Made by a program: the position numbers and the translations under genes | Shown: positions 1 through 8,752 of the stretch, piece after piece | How positions within the stretch are numbered: position 1 is the stretch's first letter | Layout of the letters: every line of letters begins with the position of its first letter | Notes under the pieces: model-generated | The model's input: the letters and a program-made list of their open reading frames with translations, nothing else | Told to the model about the DNA's origin: nothing | Database searches by the model: none | Source: an uncultured Alphaproteobacteria bacterium | GTDB lineage: Bacteria > Pseudomonadota > Alphaproteobacteria > RF32 > CAG-239 | DNA: 64,000 bases | Assembly: GCA_934229625.1 (NCBI GenBank) | Contig: CAKQDU010000003.1 | Coordinates: 71,464-135,463 of the forward strand | Direction: 5' to 3'

Positions 1-348
1 TATACTGATGAAAATGGACATTTTGCATATATTGATGTCCAAACAGATAAGGTTGTGCATGTGAACTTGGAAAGCGAAAAAATTTATACTGAAGATGAAG
101 TTAATCAATTAAGCTTAAAACAAATTACAGACACTTTATCGGATGATTATAAAGAACTGACATGGCAAGATGTTGTAAATATTGATACTTTGTATGATAA
201 ATTTAACAGACCTGCATTTACATTGCAAGAAGTTGAAGATGCCTTAAAGAAAAAAAATAATCGTACAAATACAAATGATGAAACTACAAACAGTGGGGAC
301 ACAACAACCGAAGAAAAACTTATTAGTCAATGGGGACTGCCTTTATAA
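1..348 (+). CDS. C-terminal part of an unknown protein (5' end outside window)
   Basis: The frame is open from the first base to a TAA at 346-348, giving about 115 residues; a GTG at 55 is in frame but has no reason to be the start. The sequence is acidic and hydrophilic, with a Lys/Asn/Thr-rich tail (about residues 88-105) and no membrane segment. I do not recognise the family. It lies just outside the tRNA-Gln island and ends about 90 bp before the tRNA promoter, so it belongs to the chromosomal side of the left junction. Confidence 0.6.
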   Translation, partial: YTDENGHFAYIDVQTDKVVHVNLESEKIYTEDEVNQLSLKQITDTLSDDYKELTWQDVVNIDTLYDKFNRPAFTLQEVEDALKKKNNRTNTNDETTNSGDTTTEEKLISQWGLPL

Positions 349-437
349 AGTTGATAAATTTGTGACGAATCTTTTTTGTTATAAACATCAATTTTATGCT
401 TTTATTTTACAATGACGTAATTTTTTAACAAAAGTAT

Positions 438-466
438 TTGACAAGCAAAAAAAATTGTCTTATTAC
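438..466 (+). promoter_or_regulatory. Sigma70-type promoter of tRNA-Gln
   Basis: TTGACA (438-443), a 17-nt spacer and TATTAC (461-466) lie 24 bp before the tRNA 5' end. This is the right distance for a short precursor leader. Confidence 0.65.
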
Positions 467-489
467 TAGCGTGTGTTTTTGAAGACGAT

Positions 490-563
490 TGCTTCATCGT
501 CTAATGGTAGGACAGCGGATTCTGACTCCGTCAATCTTGGTTCGAGTCCAGGTGAAGCAGCCA
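490..563 (+). tRNA. tRNA-Gln (anticodon CTG)
   Basis: A 7-bp acceptor stem (TGCTTCA with TGAAGCA) is perfect. The anticodon stem GCGGA/TCCGT holds the loop TTCTGAC, so the anticodon is CTG. The T-arm is CTTGG-TTCGAGT-CCAGG, followed by discriminator G and an encoded CCA at 561-563. The 3' end from base 547 is also the left attachment site of the island that follows: integration restored an intact tRNA. Confidence 0.93.
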
Positions 564-588
564 ATTTGATAATATCTCCCTGATTTTT
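547..588 (+). repeat. attL: tRNA 3'-end direct repeat (left junction of island)
   Basis: These 42 bases run from the 3' half of the T-arm through the CCA into the terminator. They recur exactly at 11608-11649, and the similarity continues imperfectly for about 20 bases beyond. A tRNA 3' end repeated at both ends of an 11-kb segment, with an integrase gene just inside, is the usual signature of tRNA-targeted site-specific integration. Confidence 0.88.
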
Positions 589-602
589 GGGAGATTTTTT
601 TT
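574..602 (+). terminator. Rho-independent terminator of tRNA-Gln
   Basis: ATCTCCC (574-580) pairs with GGGAGAT (589-595) and is followed by a run of eight T. The right attachment copy keeps a slightly shorter version of the same hairpin. Confidence 0.8.
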
Positions 603-735
603 GTAATTTTTCTAAAAAACAGCAAAAAAACGGCTGATACACTATAGTGATACACCAAAGGAATTTTCAGCACTTCCCCCTGTTTTATGTTTTTATGAAT
701 CACCGCAATACTTATCCACAGAAAAGGATTGCATT

Positions 736-2505
736 TTGAACGGTCATTCGGGATTATATTTAAGAGGCTCAAACTATTATTTCAGAGGCAAGATTCCAAC
801 ATATCTGCATTATCTTGCTCCTACAAAATATATCTTACATTCTCTAAAAACTAACAATTACCGGAAAGCAGTGATTGAATGTCGCAAAGAAAGTTATAAA
901 CTGGGCATAGAAATAGAACTTTTAGGGAATATTGATATGCTTATCAAAAGTGGACGAATTGTTTTAGATAAGTCGGACATAGACAATATAATCATTTATA
1001 AACTGAATCAACTTACCGAAGATTTAGAAAACAATTATGATGATATTATGCTAAAACAATATGATAAGAATAAAACGCTCGTTTTCAAAGATATTAAAGA
1101 TGATGAACTAACGCAAAATAAAAAAGACGCGCAAAATATTGAAGGTGTCTTTAAAGAATATATTACAGACTTAAAGGACAGACCTGGTACCCACCATAAT
1201 GTTATTAAGCAAATCAATAAGATACTTAAAGACAATATATCTCTGATGAACGATATTTCCGAAATAAAAAGTACGCAAAAAGAATTATATAGTGCTATGC
1301 GTGGTGTCGACAAATACATCAATGATATGTTTAACTGTATGGAAAATGATGCCAATCAAAACACTTGGACACATCCGCGCGTAAAAGATTGTATTGCCAT
1401 TATGAATGCGCAAAAAAGTGAACAATGCAAAAATAACGCCTTTAAAACACCTTGGAAAGATGTGTTTGCCGAATATTTACTGACAAAAAAGCGGCAATCA
1501 ATCAAACAATTAAATGAGAAAAGCCTGAAGAAAGAAGAAACTTGCATTGATACTTGTTTTAAACTTGTAAAGAAAAGTTATGTTGAAGACTTGAATTACA
1601 AAGATTGCAAAAAGGTTTCCAGAGACATTTTTAATCTTCCGAAAAAATGGGAAGAAAAGAGCCTCAAAAAAGGCATATCATTAGAGGAGATGTTAGCACA
1701 AGAAAATGAAGACCACATTTCATATTCCACCGCCAAAGGATACTTAATAATATTCCGAAACTTTTTAATTTATTGCAAGAAAAATCACTATATTGATACA
1801 GTATTATATGAAGAAGTTGATATTCCAAAGCCTAAAGATAAGCATTGCAGAGCCGGATTTAGCGAAAATGAACTAATTAAAATATTTAACCCTAAAACAT
1901 ATCCGAAAAGGATTAGTATTGATAGGTTCCATAATTTCTACATTCCGTTAATAGCCCTTTATTCCGGTATGAGATTGGGAGAAATCTGTCAACTCTATGT
2001 TTCTGATGTGGTAAAATACGGCAAAAATCTATACTATTTTAATATTACAGATGAAAGAAAAGACCAACATTTAAAAACAAAGCAATCAAAACGAATCGTT
2101 CCAGTACATCCGATGCTTTTGAGTATGGGATTTTTAGATTTAATAAAACAAGCCAAAGAAAAGCAAGAAGAACGGATATTCTATAAACTGAAATACTCTG
2201 TCAAGAATCACTATGTCAATGCTGTCAGCAACTGGTTTCAATATTATAGCAAGAAGATTGGAATTGATGACCCTGACAAAGTATTTCACAGTTTTAGGCA
2301 TACGGCAAAACAACATTTAAGGGATTGTGGCGTTCCGCAGGAATATCAAAATGCCCTTTGCGGGTGGAAAGGTACCGACACCGGAGAAACCTCATACGGT
2401 GGAAATGTCCCGTTTGAAAAACTATATGAGTATATTTCTATGCTACAATATCCATTTTTAGAAAAGACACTAAAGAAATTAAAGAAACAGAATAAAATCA
2501 AATAA
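736..2505 (+). CDS. int: Tyrosine recombinase/integrase of the island
   Basis: 589 residues. The N-terminal 60 residues (LYLRG, YYFRG, then a helical stretch) resemble the DUF6538 arm-type domain of phage-like integrases. A long Lys/Asp-rich linker follows (about 70-270), then a SAM-like core-binding domain and the catalytic domain. The catalytic residues visible are Arg in SGMRLGE (about 412), His and Arg in HSFRHT (about 518-521) and a likely Tyr in TSYGG (about 553). The start is TTG at 736, chosen because AAAAGGA lies 8 bases upstream and no ATG fits. Position and orientation next to attL are those expected of the enzyme that inserted the island. The N-terminal part is longer than in common integrases. 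Confidence 0.9.
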   Translation: MNGHSGLYLRGSNYYFRGKIPTYLHYLAPTKYILHSLKTNNYRKAVIECRKESYKLGIEIELLGNIDMLIKSGRIVLDKSDIDNIIIYKLNQLTEDLENNYDDIMLKQYDKNKTLVFKDIKDDELTQNKKDAQNIEGVFKEYITDLKDRPGTHHNVIKQINKILKDNISLMNDISEIKSTQKELYSAMRGVDKYINDMFNCMENDANQNTWTHPRVKDCIAIMNAQKSEQCKNNAFKTPWKDVFAEYLLTKKRQSIKQLNEKSLKKEETCIDTCFKLVKKSYVEDLNYKDCKKVSRDIFNLPKKWEEKSLKKGISLEEMLAQENEDHISYSTAKGYLIIFRNFLIYCKKNHYIDTVLYEEVDIPKPKDKHCRAGFSENELIKIFNPKTYPKRISIDRFHNFYIPLIALYSGMRLGEICQLYVSDVVKYGKNLYYFNITDERKDQHLKTKQSKRIVPVHPMLLSMGFLDLIKQAKEKQEERIFYKLKYSVKNHYVNAVSNWFQYYSKKIGIDDPDKVFHSFRHTAKQHLRDCGVPQEYQNALCGWKGTDTGETSYGGNVPFEKLYEYISMLQYPFLEKTLKKLKKQNKIK

Positions 2506-2560
2506 TAATTTATTGATTGTTCAGGATTAAAATTCTTTAAGGAAGAAATTTTCCCAAATA

Positions 2561-4879
2561 TCATTTTTTAATTTCAAAAGAATATATGGCATTTTGTTCA
2601 TATATAATATCTAAAAAAGATGACATTGTTATAGATATTTCTTTATTTGTTGTATATTCAGGATTAAATAAATCATCAAATTTTTTATCACCCTTTAACT
2701 CTATTTCTTTTACTTTCATATCTTTTACACCTGTTTTGCATAAACTAACTTTACTTTTATCAATAAATAAAATTGTATTTTTTTTAGCAAAATTTTTATG
2801 AAATAAATAATCATCTTTACTAACGTTTATTGTTCCATTTCCAATTTTTATTTTCTCCGCTCCTATCGGTGCATCATTCATAATTATTCGTTCTATTGGA
2901 AAGGCTTTTAATAAAATAGCCTTAGCAGCACTAAAGTTGGTTATAATACAATAATCCGATAAATTTTGTGCTGTAATTTCATCAACTGATGAAATTTTTT
3001 TTGATATACTTCGTAATTTTTGAAAAAGTTGCCCATACATTTTTTCTTCTAACATACGATATATTTGTTGTTCAAAATCATCATATACTATCAAACGCCC
3101 TTTTTCTTTAGTTATTGTAATATTTCCTAAAGCCATTTTGAGAGCAATTGCAGGTATTTCTTTTTTAACTCCAAATATCCTATTTATAACATTGTCTGGC
3201 ACTAAAGCATCATACAAATCTTGTTTCAACTCTTTAATTTCAGATATTTGTTTTTGAGATAATTTTGAGTTCAAAATATTTTTTCTTCTCATATCCATTT
3301 TTTGATGTAATAAGATGATTTGGCCTATTATATAATTTTTATAACTATCATTTATTTGAAATGTACTTACAAGTTCTTCATTAGAAAAGAAATCATCCAG
3401 AATTTTTTTTATTTTTTCTATATTATTTAAATAGTTAAAAAATAACTCTTCATTAGTTAAATGATTAACAAAATCTTGAGAACTATTAGAATATCTACTT
3501 ATTTCAGTTTGTATATATTGTTGTCTAAAATCATTAACATTCAATTGTTTTAATTTATCCATTTTATCTTTTGCATTACACAAAAAAATGAATAGTGTAT
3601 AAAATATATATCTTTCCGATTGTTGATTTTTACTAAATACCTGATTCTGAGAAAATGAAGAATCTTTGCATAAATAACAATTAAATATTTCATCAATATA
3701 ACGAGGCATTTGCGGGAAACTATATTCGGAATGATTTTCTTTAGGTGTTTCATAATACATATAATCGTATGCTTCCTTATACTTACCTTTATATATTAAA
3801 TATGAAATTATTTGAGTATTCAACTTCAACATCTGTATTTTATCTATTTCGTCAGAATGTATATAATTCTTTATAATATCTTGCCACAATGTTAGTAAAC
3901 TAAACGGAAAATTATCGTCAATTAGTACTGTAATTACTTGAAAAACTATCACATTTGGGTGCATAAGTTTTCTATTTACATTATCTATAATATTAGGAAA
4001 AACATTTTTGTAATATTTATTCAGAATATAATAAAAATCAAATAATGATATTATATCATCATGTGAAATATTACATTTATCTAATTTATACATAAATTTT
4101 TGTACACAACTTTTTATAATTGCGTCTTCAACATAAAATGAATTTGTATGCTTCCACTTTAATAACGCGTTATCTAATAATTCATATTGCATAGTAAAAA
4201 TAATATTTGCAATTTCTTGTTTAGATAAATTAACCCCACGTTGAAAAATATAAGTCATAATTTCCAATGGTCTAAAGAGATATTCATTTTCTCTATTTAA
4301 GCATACAAAATTATGCTCAAATTTATGCTCATTCCAACTAATATTGTTTTTAAATATATCGTATATATATGTAGTAGCGGTCGTAAACAAACTTAAATCG
4401 TCTTGATATTGTATTGAGTGAATAGCAATCATTTGTAATAATTCTAAATCTTCATTTTTTGCATCAGGTGTTAATACAATATTTTTCACTTTGAAGATTT
4501 CTTCAGGATTATTGTAATATTGATATAAGATTCTAAAAGAATAATAACTGAAACATATACTAAATATAGAAAATATAAAGTTTGGTATCAGTATCAATAT
4601 ATAATATTCACTATCCAATAAAGGCAATAATATTATAGAAAATAAATTTATAATTAAAGTAGATGTAATAAACTGAAAGTAATAATGTATATAAAATTTT
4701 TTATCTAATTTTGTTATAAAAATTTGCGATATATCTTTAAGACTTTTTGTCGTTTCAAATATTTTAGGATAAACAAAAGCAACTAACCCAATATTGATAG
4801 TTAATAAGGCTGTTAATATAGTTAAAATATCATCTAAAGAAATCACAGATTGATTTTCATAAAATAGTTGAATTGACAT
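2561..4879 (-). CDS. Unknown large membrane-anchored protein
   Basis: About 772 residues from the ATG at 4879; a TTG two codons earlier is possible, but CAGG sits at a good distance before the ATG. The N-terminus has one hydrophobic segment (about 17-40) and two more at about 70-125, separated by a short charged loop. The remaining 640 residues are hydrophilic, rich in Ile/Asn/Lys, look mostly helical and have no motif I know. The C-terminal 150 residues look more beta-rich. Extreme AT content marks it as island cargo. It follows the DUF262-HNH gene in the same direction but is separated from it by a hairpin, so it may have its own promoter. A defence role is possible from its neighbours only. 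Confidence 0.75.
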   Translation of the reverse strand: MSIQLFYENQSVISLDDILTILTALLTINIGLVAFVYPKIFETTKSLKDISQIFITKLDKKFYIHYYFQFITSTLIINLFSIILLPLLDSEYYILILIPNFIFSIFSICFSYYSFRILYQYYNNPEEIFKVKNIVLTPDAKNEDLELLQMIAIHSIQYQDDLSLFTTATTYIYDIFKNNISWNEHKFEHNFVCLNRENEYLFRPLEIMTYIFQRGVNLSKQEIANIIFTMQYELLDNALLKWKHTNSFYVEDAIIKSCVQKFMYKLDKCNISHDDIISLFDFYYILNKYYKNVFPNIIDNVNRKLMHPNVIVFQVITVLIDDNFPFSLLTLWQDIIKNYIHSDEIDKIQMLKLNTQIISYLIYKGKYKEAYDYMYYETPKENHSEYSFPQMPRYIDEIFNCYLCKDSSFSQNQVFSKNQQSERYIFYTLFIFLCNAKDKMDKLKQLNVNDFRQQYIQTEISRYSNSSQDFVNHLTNEELFFNYLNNIEKIKKILDDFFSNEELVSTFQINDSYKNYIIGQIILLHQKMDMRRKNILNSKLSQKQISEIKELKQDLYDALVPDNVINRIFGVKKEIPAIALKMALGNITITKEKGRLIVYDDFEQQIYRMLEEKMYGQLFQKLRSISKKISSVDEITAQNLSDYCIITNFSAAKAILLKAFPIERIIMNDAPIGAEKIKIGNGTINVSKDDYLFHKNFAKKNTILFIDKSKVSLCKTGVKDMKVKEIELKGDKKFDDLFNPEYTTNKEISITMSSFLDIIYEQNAIYSFEIKK

Positions 4880-4920
4880 TTGCAAACCTGTATTATTATT
4901 TAATCCTATTACATAATATA

Positions 4921-4960
4921 AAAAAACACCACCTATACAAGCAACAGGTAATGTTTTTTA
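4921..4960 (-). terminator. Possible bidirectional terminator
   Basis: AAAAAACA..ACCT pairs with AGGT..TGTTTTTT across an 11-base loop, with two internal mismatches and a T-run on both strands. It sits between the DUF262-HNH gene and the large membrane protein gene. Confidence 0.4.
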
Positions 4961-4988
4961 ACAAATATCTTTTTATTTTACTTAAATT

Positions 4989-6089
4989 CTACACATCACT
5001 TTTGCGTCGGTTGCAGTCTCGGCATAACATTTGGCAATTATCTATTGTTGTATGTCCACCTTTTGCGTACGGCGTAATGTGGTCTGCTTCCATTTCTGAA
5101 ATATCAAAATGCTTGCCGCACTTTTTACAATTTCCGTTTTGCCTTTCATAGACAGTTCTTTTTTCACTATCCTTAAATGCTCTAATACTTAAACATTTTT
5201 CATCGCCCGACAGCACATATTCATATATACCCTTTTTAGAAGTTATCTCATCAAATTCATCTTTCATAAGTGTAGAAATCTGTTCTTCAATTTTTTTAGG
5301 GTCTAAATCTGCATCTTTATACTTGTTATATAACAGTCCCCACTTTTGACCTTTCATCTCTTTTCGGTATTTAGTGAAGATTGTTTCTATCCAATTTATT
5401 ACTGATTGATAATATTCTTTAAGTTCTCTGGCTGTATGCTCTTGTTGGTGTATTCCCATATAATCATCAATAGATTTAATGCCGTCTCTTTGCCTTATCC
5501 AATCTAAAACAGTTTCCAGATAGTCTTGCCTTATTGGTGTGCCGGTCATATATTTTTCACCAATTTTATACGCTATGCAATTAGACTTACTAAAATATTT
5601 TTTAGCATCACTTAACCATTCACCGGTAAAGATAGCGTTTCTTAATTCTTGGTCAGTTAATTCTATTCCGGCAATATTGATTATTTTAAACCAATCCAAT
5701 TTTTCACTATCCTTTCCCTCGCAAATATAAACCATCAATTCATAGTCCAATATTTTATCTTGTTCATCATTTTGCAGAGTATAGAAAAATTTACCATCTA
5801 CAGAGAAATTACCTTCTAAATATTCGCAAATACTTATTGTTCGCTGCTGACCGTCAAGGAGTTCATAAGTACCATCTTCATTTAGACACCAATACATAAC
5901 ATTTAGAGGGAAACCTTTTTTGACAGTATTGATTACTTCTATCTTATTTTTATCGCCATAAATATATTCTCTTTGGTATTTTGGTCTGATATTTAATTTG
6001 CCGCTATAACCGACAACCCCTTCTTCATCATTGTTTATATAACCGTCATAAACATCTCTGATTTTGATTCTGTGTAATTCAATCTTCAT
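4989..6089 (-). CDS. DUF262 (ParB-like) protein with C-terminal HNH nuclease domain
   Basis: 366 residues. The N-terminal half carries the DUF262 pattern: YQREYIYG near residue 40, then LLDGQQRTIS near 78, the ParB/Srx-like nucleotide-binding fold found in GmrSD-type and BrxU restriction enzymes. The C-terminus (about 318-366) is an HNH/zinc module: CKKCGKHF, then EADHITPYAKGGHT, then CRDCNRRKSD. The gene starts two bases after the stop of the upstream methylase gene, so the two are almost certainly co-transcribed and this would be the restriction partner. Whether it cuts unmodified DNA, or depends on NTP, cannot be seen here. Confidence 0.85.
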   Translation of the reverse strand: MKIELHRIKIRDVYDGYINNDEEGVVGYSGKLNIRPKYQREYIYGDKNKIEVINTVKKGFPLNVMYWCLNEDGTYELLDGQQRTISICEYLEGNFSVDGKFFYTLQNDEQDKILDYELMVYICEGKDSEKLDWFKIINIAGIELTDQELRNAIFTGEWLSDAKKYFSKSNCIAYKIGEKYMTGTPIRQDYLETVLDWIRQRDGIKSIDDYMGIHQQEHTARELKEYYQSVINWIETIFTKYRKEMKGQKWGLLYNKYKDADLDPKKIEEQISTLMKDEFDEITSKKGIYEYVLSGDEKCLSIRAFKDSEKRTVYERQNGNCKKCGKHFDISEMEADHITPYAKGGHTTIDNCQMLCRDCNRRKSDV

Positions 6090-6090
6090 A

Positions 6091-7179
6091 TTATTTTTTC
6101 CTTCTAATTAAAACTCTGGCGTAAATGCTTGAATATAATTCCCCTGTTTCTACATCTTTAAATGCTGGCGTTTTATCTTTAATTTGATTAAATTTTCTAT
6201 AAAGAGTACCTTTCGCATTATATGTGAATTTTCCTGTCCCATTTCCATTTTTATCTAATATTTCCATCTTTTTATTATTAGTAAATTCGCAACTTCCAAC
6301 TATTCCTAAATCAACAATTTCAAATTGGTCAGGACTATACTTATCTAAAAATGTAATAGGTACCCCCATCACTCCATCATAATCCATAGGTATATCACTT
6401 GTTTTATCTACATTGATAGCATTATAATTTTCGTAATGAGGATATTCTTCCGGTGTATATTTTTTATATAAATCTAAATCTTCGTGTCTTTTTGTTGTTT
6501 CAATATTTGTATACCATACAACACCTGAAACACGAATCATTCCTTCTTTATGGTCTCCGGCTGTTGCATAATCTTCATAATATGGATTGATAAAATGTCC
6601 TGCACCACCTTTAAAGCCATATCCTAACCATATCTTGTTTTCTTTTATAAGTTTGAATATTTCCCTATATGTAATAGCATTTTGATGTCCTATAATTAAA
6701 AATTTTTTATTATATTTAATCAACTGTTCTACATACTCTCTAAACAATGAAAATGGTGGATTTGTAATAACAACATCTGCTTCTTTTAATAATTCAATAC
6801 ATTCATCACTTCTAAAATCACCATCACCCTTTAGAGACTTAACGCCAATTTCTTCTATATCAGGTACCCTGTTGCTATTTTTATCACCATAATATTCCAA
6901 ATATACCGCTTGTTCGCTGTCATTTTGAGAAAATAAATCCATATTTTTGTTTTTATAACAAGTAGTAATCAGTTTTTTCAAACCTAAATGTTCAAAAGAA
7001 TAACTGAAATAATGAAAAAAATTACTAACCCGCGGGTCATCACAATTACATAAAACAGTCTTGCCTTTTAAAAATGATTTGTAATGTTTCAGTTCATTTT
7101 CAATATCACAAAGTTGAGTATAAAACTCATCTTTTTTATTTCTTTTCGCTTGTTTTAAATTGTCATTTGCCATCTTCAT
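6091..7179 (-). CDS. Adenine-specific DNA methyltransferase, EcoRI-methylase family
   Basis: 362 residues. The start region NLKQAKRNKKDEFYTQ is typical of the family, where the protein opens with a conserved K-x-DEFYT segment. The catalytic motif IV is NPPF (in ADVVITNPPFSLF, about residue 138). An ATG two codons downstream (7173) is an alternative start. It is first in an operon with the DUF262-HNH nuclease and would protect host DNA from it. The start codon lies inside one arm of a 15-bp inverted repeat (7178-7192) whose partner is at 7322-7336, so promoter inversion could switch the operon on or off. Confidence 0.85.
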   Translation of the reverse strand: MKMANDNLKQAKRNKKDEFYTQLCDIENELKHYKSFLKGKTVLCNCDDPRVSNFFHYFSYSFEHLGLKKLITTCYKNKNMDLFSQNDSEQAVYLEYYGDKNSNRVPDIEEIGVKSLKGDGDFRSDECIELLKEADVVITNPPFSLFREYVEQLIKYNKKFLIIGHQNAITYREIFKLIKENKIWLGYGFKGGAGHFINPYYEDYATAGDHKEGMIRVSGVVWYTNIETTKRHEDLDLYKKYTPEEYPHYENYNAINVDKTSDIPMDYDGVMGVPITFLDKYSPDQFEIVDLGIVGSCEFTNNKKMEILDKNGNGTGKFTYNAKGTLYRKFNQIKDKTPAFKDVETGELYSSIYARVLIRRKK

Positions 7180-7336
7180 AAATGTCCGTTTATGAAGACA
7201 TTCAAATAAGTATTTTTAATATCTTTATTTGAATCTTTGGAACAGCACGGATTTCCTCAGATTTATTTTATTCTTGCAACTAAATTGCTATGTGTTATTA
7301 TGCTAAAAAATTTATATCAACTAAACGGACATCTAT
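7178..7336. promoter_or_regulatory. Putative invertible promoter segment between R-M operon and invertase
   Basis: ATGTCCGTTTA at 7182-7192 recurs inverted as TAAACGGACAT at 7322-7332. With flanks the match is 15 bases with one mismatch. The segment between the arms lies exactly between two divergent genes: the R-M operon and a Mpi/Hin-type serine recombinase. On the plus strand it holds TTGCAA-N16-TATTAT (about 7275-7302), pointing toward the recombinase in the present orientation. An inner hairpin, ATTCAAATAA (7200-7209) with TTATTTGAAT (7225-7234), may be an operator. Inversion would point the promoter at the methylase. Confidence 0.55.
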
Positions 7337-7386
7337 TTTATATAGTCTTTTGATAAATACTTATGTAATATCAAAGGATTATTAAA

Positions 7387-7983
7387 ATGATTTATTCTTA
7401 CATTAGAGTCAGTTCAGACCAGCAAAATTGCGCCAATCAAAAATATGAGGTGGAATGTTATGCCGCTAAAAATAACATAACCATTAATGAGTACATTGAA
7501 GAAACAATATCTTCCAGAAAACCGCTTAAAGACAGAAAATTAGGCAAATTATTAAATAAACTTTCAAAAGGAGATATTGTTATCAGTACCGAAATATCCA
7601 GACTTGGGCGAAATATGTTAGAGGTTATGGGAATTTTACAAACTTGTTTAGAAAAAGATTGTGAGATAATAACCATAAAAGAAAACTATCATCTTGGGGC
7701 GGATATTCAGTCCAAAGTTTTGGCGTTTGCATTTTCTCTTGCCGCTGAAATTGAGCGTCAACTTATTTCTCAACGCACAAAGGAATGCCTTAAACGCTTA
7801 AAAAATGAGGGTAAACATCTTGGCAGACCTTATGGTTTTACATACAAAAAACTAAAAAAGAAACACAATAAGATAATTGATTTACTTAATAAAAAAGTAT
7901 CCAAAGCGGAAATTGCTCGGCTGATGGGGTGTTCGTGGGCAACATTGCATAGATACATTAAAGAATGCTGTATAATCTCTTAG
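7387..7983 (+). CDS. Serine recombinase, DNA invertase (Mpi/Hin-like)
   Basis: 198 residues, the usual length of small serine invertases. The N-terminal resolvase domain starts MIYSYIRVSS, with the nucleophile Ser in RVSS and the conserved STEISRLGRN segment near residue 65. A helix-turn-helix tail with GRPYGFT and SKAEIARLMGCSWATLHRYI closes the protein. The ATG is preceded by AAAGGA. It is divergent from the R-M operon, and the 11-15 bp inverted repeats lie in the shared intergenic region. That makes inversion of this region its probable job, though action on distant sites cannot be excluded. Confidence 0.88.
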   Translation: MIYSYIRVSSDQQNCANQKYEVECYAAKNNITINEYIEETISSRKPLKDRKLGKLLNKLSKGDIVISTEISRLGRNMLEVMGILQTCLEKDCEIITIKENYHLGADIQSKVLAFAFSLAAEIERQLISQRTKECLKRLKNEGKHLGRPYGFTYKKLKKKHNKIIDLLNKKVSKAEIARLMGCSWATLHRYIKECCIIS

Positions 7984-8537
7984 TGTGCTTGTTTATTCAA
8001 ATATCCATAAACAGTCGGGCGTGTAATGTTAAATTGTCGGGCAATTTGGGCTATCGGTAAACCTTGGTCGGCAAGTTTATTCAATTCTGCAACTTGCGCA
8101 TCTGACAGTTTATTTTTACCGCCTTTGTATTTACCTTTTGCTTTAGCAATAGCCACGCCTTCTCTTACACGTTGATTGATGAGTTCTCGTTCCAACTGTG
8201 CTACCGCGCCAAGCATTGTCATCATCAGTTGTTGGTACGGGTCTTTTTTATCTGGAGAAAAAGTCAAATTCTCCTTATGAAAAATAACAGTCGCTCCGAG
8301 TTTGTTAATTTCTTCCACCAGATTCAACAAATCACGCGTGTTTCGTGCTAATCTATCCATTGAATGCACATTTACAATGTCGCCTTGTCTTAAATTGCTC
8401 ATCATTGCCTGCAATTCCGGTCTATCGGTATTCTTACCCGATAATTTGTCTTCATATTCTCTATCGCACGCAACGCCGGCTAATTGTCTTTCCGTATTTT
8501 GCACAACAGTTGAAACTCTTTTATAATTAAAAATCAT
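7980..8537 (-). CDS. Serine recombinase, Tn3-resolvase-like
   Basis: 185 residues. The resolvase catalytic domain opens MIFNYKRVSTVVQNTERQL with Ser in RVST; VHSMDRLARN carries the conserved Arg residues. The hinge EREL-INQRVREGVAIAK precedes a C-terminal helix-turn-helix (LPIAQIARQFNITRPTVYGY). Its stop codon overlaps that of the convergent invertase gene by four bases. A pair of inverted repeats immediately upstream (8552-8637) looks like its recombination and operator site. No transposase is nearby, so it may resolve island dimers or serve as a plasmid-type multimer resolution system. Confidence 0.88.
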   Translation of the reverse strand: MIFNYKRVSTVVQNTERQLAGVACDREYEDKLSGKNTDRPELQAMMSNLRQGDIVNVHSMDRLARNTRDLLNLVEEINKLGATVIFHKENLTFSPDKKDPYQQLMMTMLGAVAQLERELINQRVREGVAIAKAKGKYKGGKNKLSDAQVAELNKLADQGLPIAQIARQFNITRPTVYGYLNKQAH

Positions 8538-8551
8538 AGTAAAGTCCTTTT

Positions 8552-8637
8552 ATGTAAAATCATCATTTATAATGCTATTTTACATTACTCAAAAAGTGTA
8601 AAATTGTCAAGCATTTTAGTTTACATTTTACACTTTT
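8552..8637. promoter_or_regulatory. res-like resolvase site and promoter region
   Basis: Two dyads lie directly upstream of the resolvase start. ATGTAAAAT (8552-8560) pairs with ATTTTACAT (8577-8585), a 34-bp site. AAAAGTGTAAAAT (8592-8604) pairs with ATTTTACACTTTT (8625-8637). Both share the core TGTAAAAT. A TATAAT sits inside the first dyad, so binding would also repress the gene, as at Tn3-family res sites. A third subsite was not found. Confidence 0.55.
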
Positions 8638-8752
8638 ATAAATGTATATTCTGACTACTGTCTGATTTTCCATTTTTCTAATAATGATTCATTATATTTT
8701 AAAAAGAATCGCGTATTATGCTACTAATTAAAAATATCAAAAGGCTTATACA

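Noticed and set aside
712..720. Perfect DnaA box TTATCCACA upstream of the integrase
   Set aside because: A single box without neighbours or an origin-type AT region does not support a replication origin.
494..772. 92-residue minus-strand frame across the tRNA-Gln gene
   Set aside because: It is an antisense shadow of the tRNA and of the integrase start; no ribosome site or protein-like composition.
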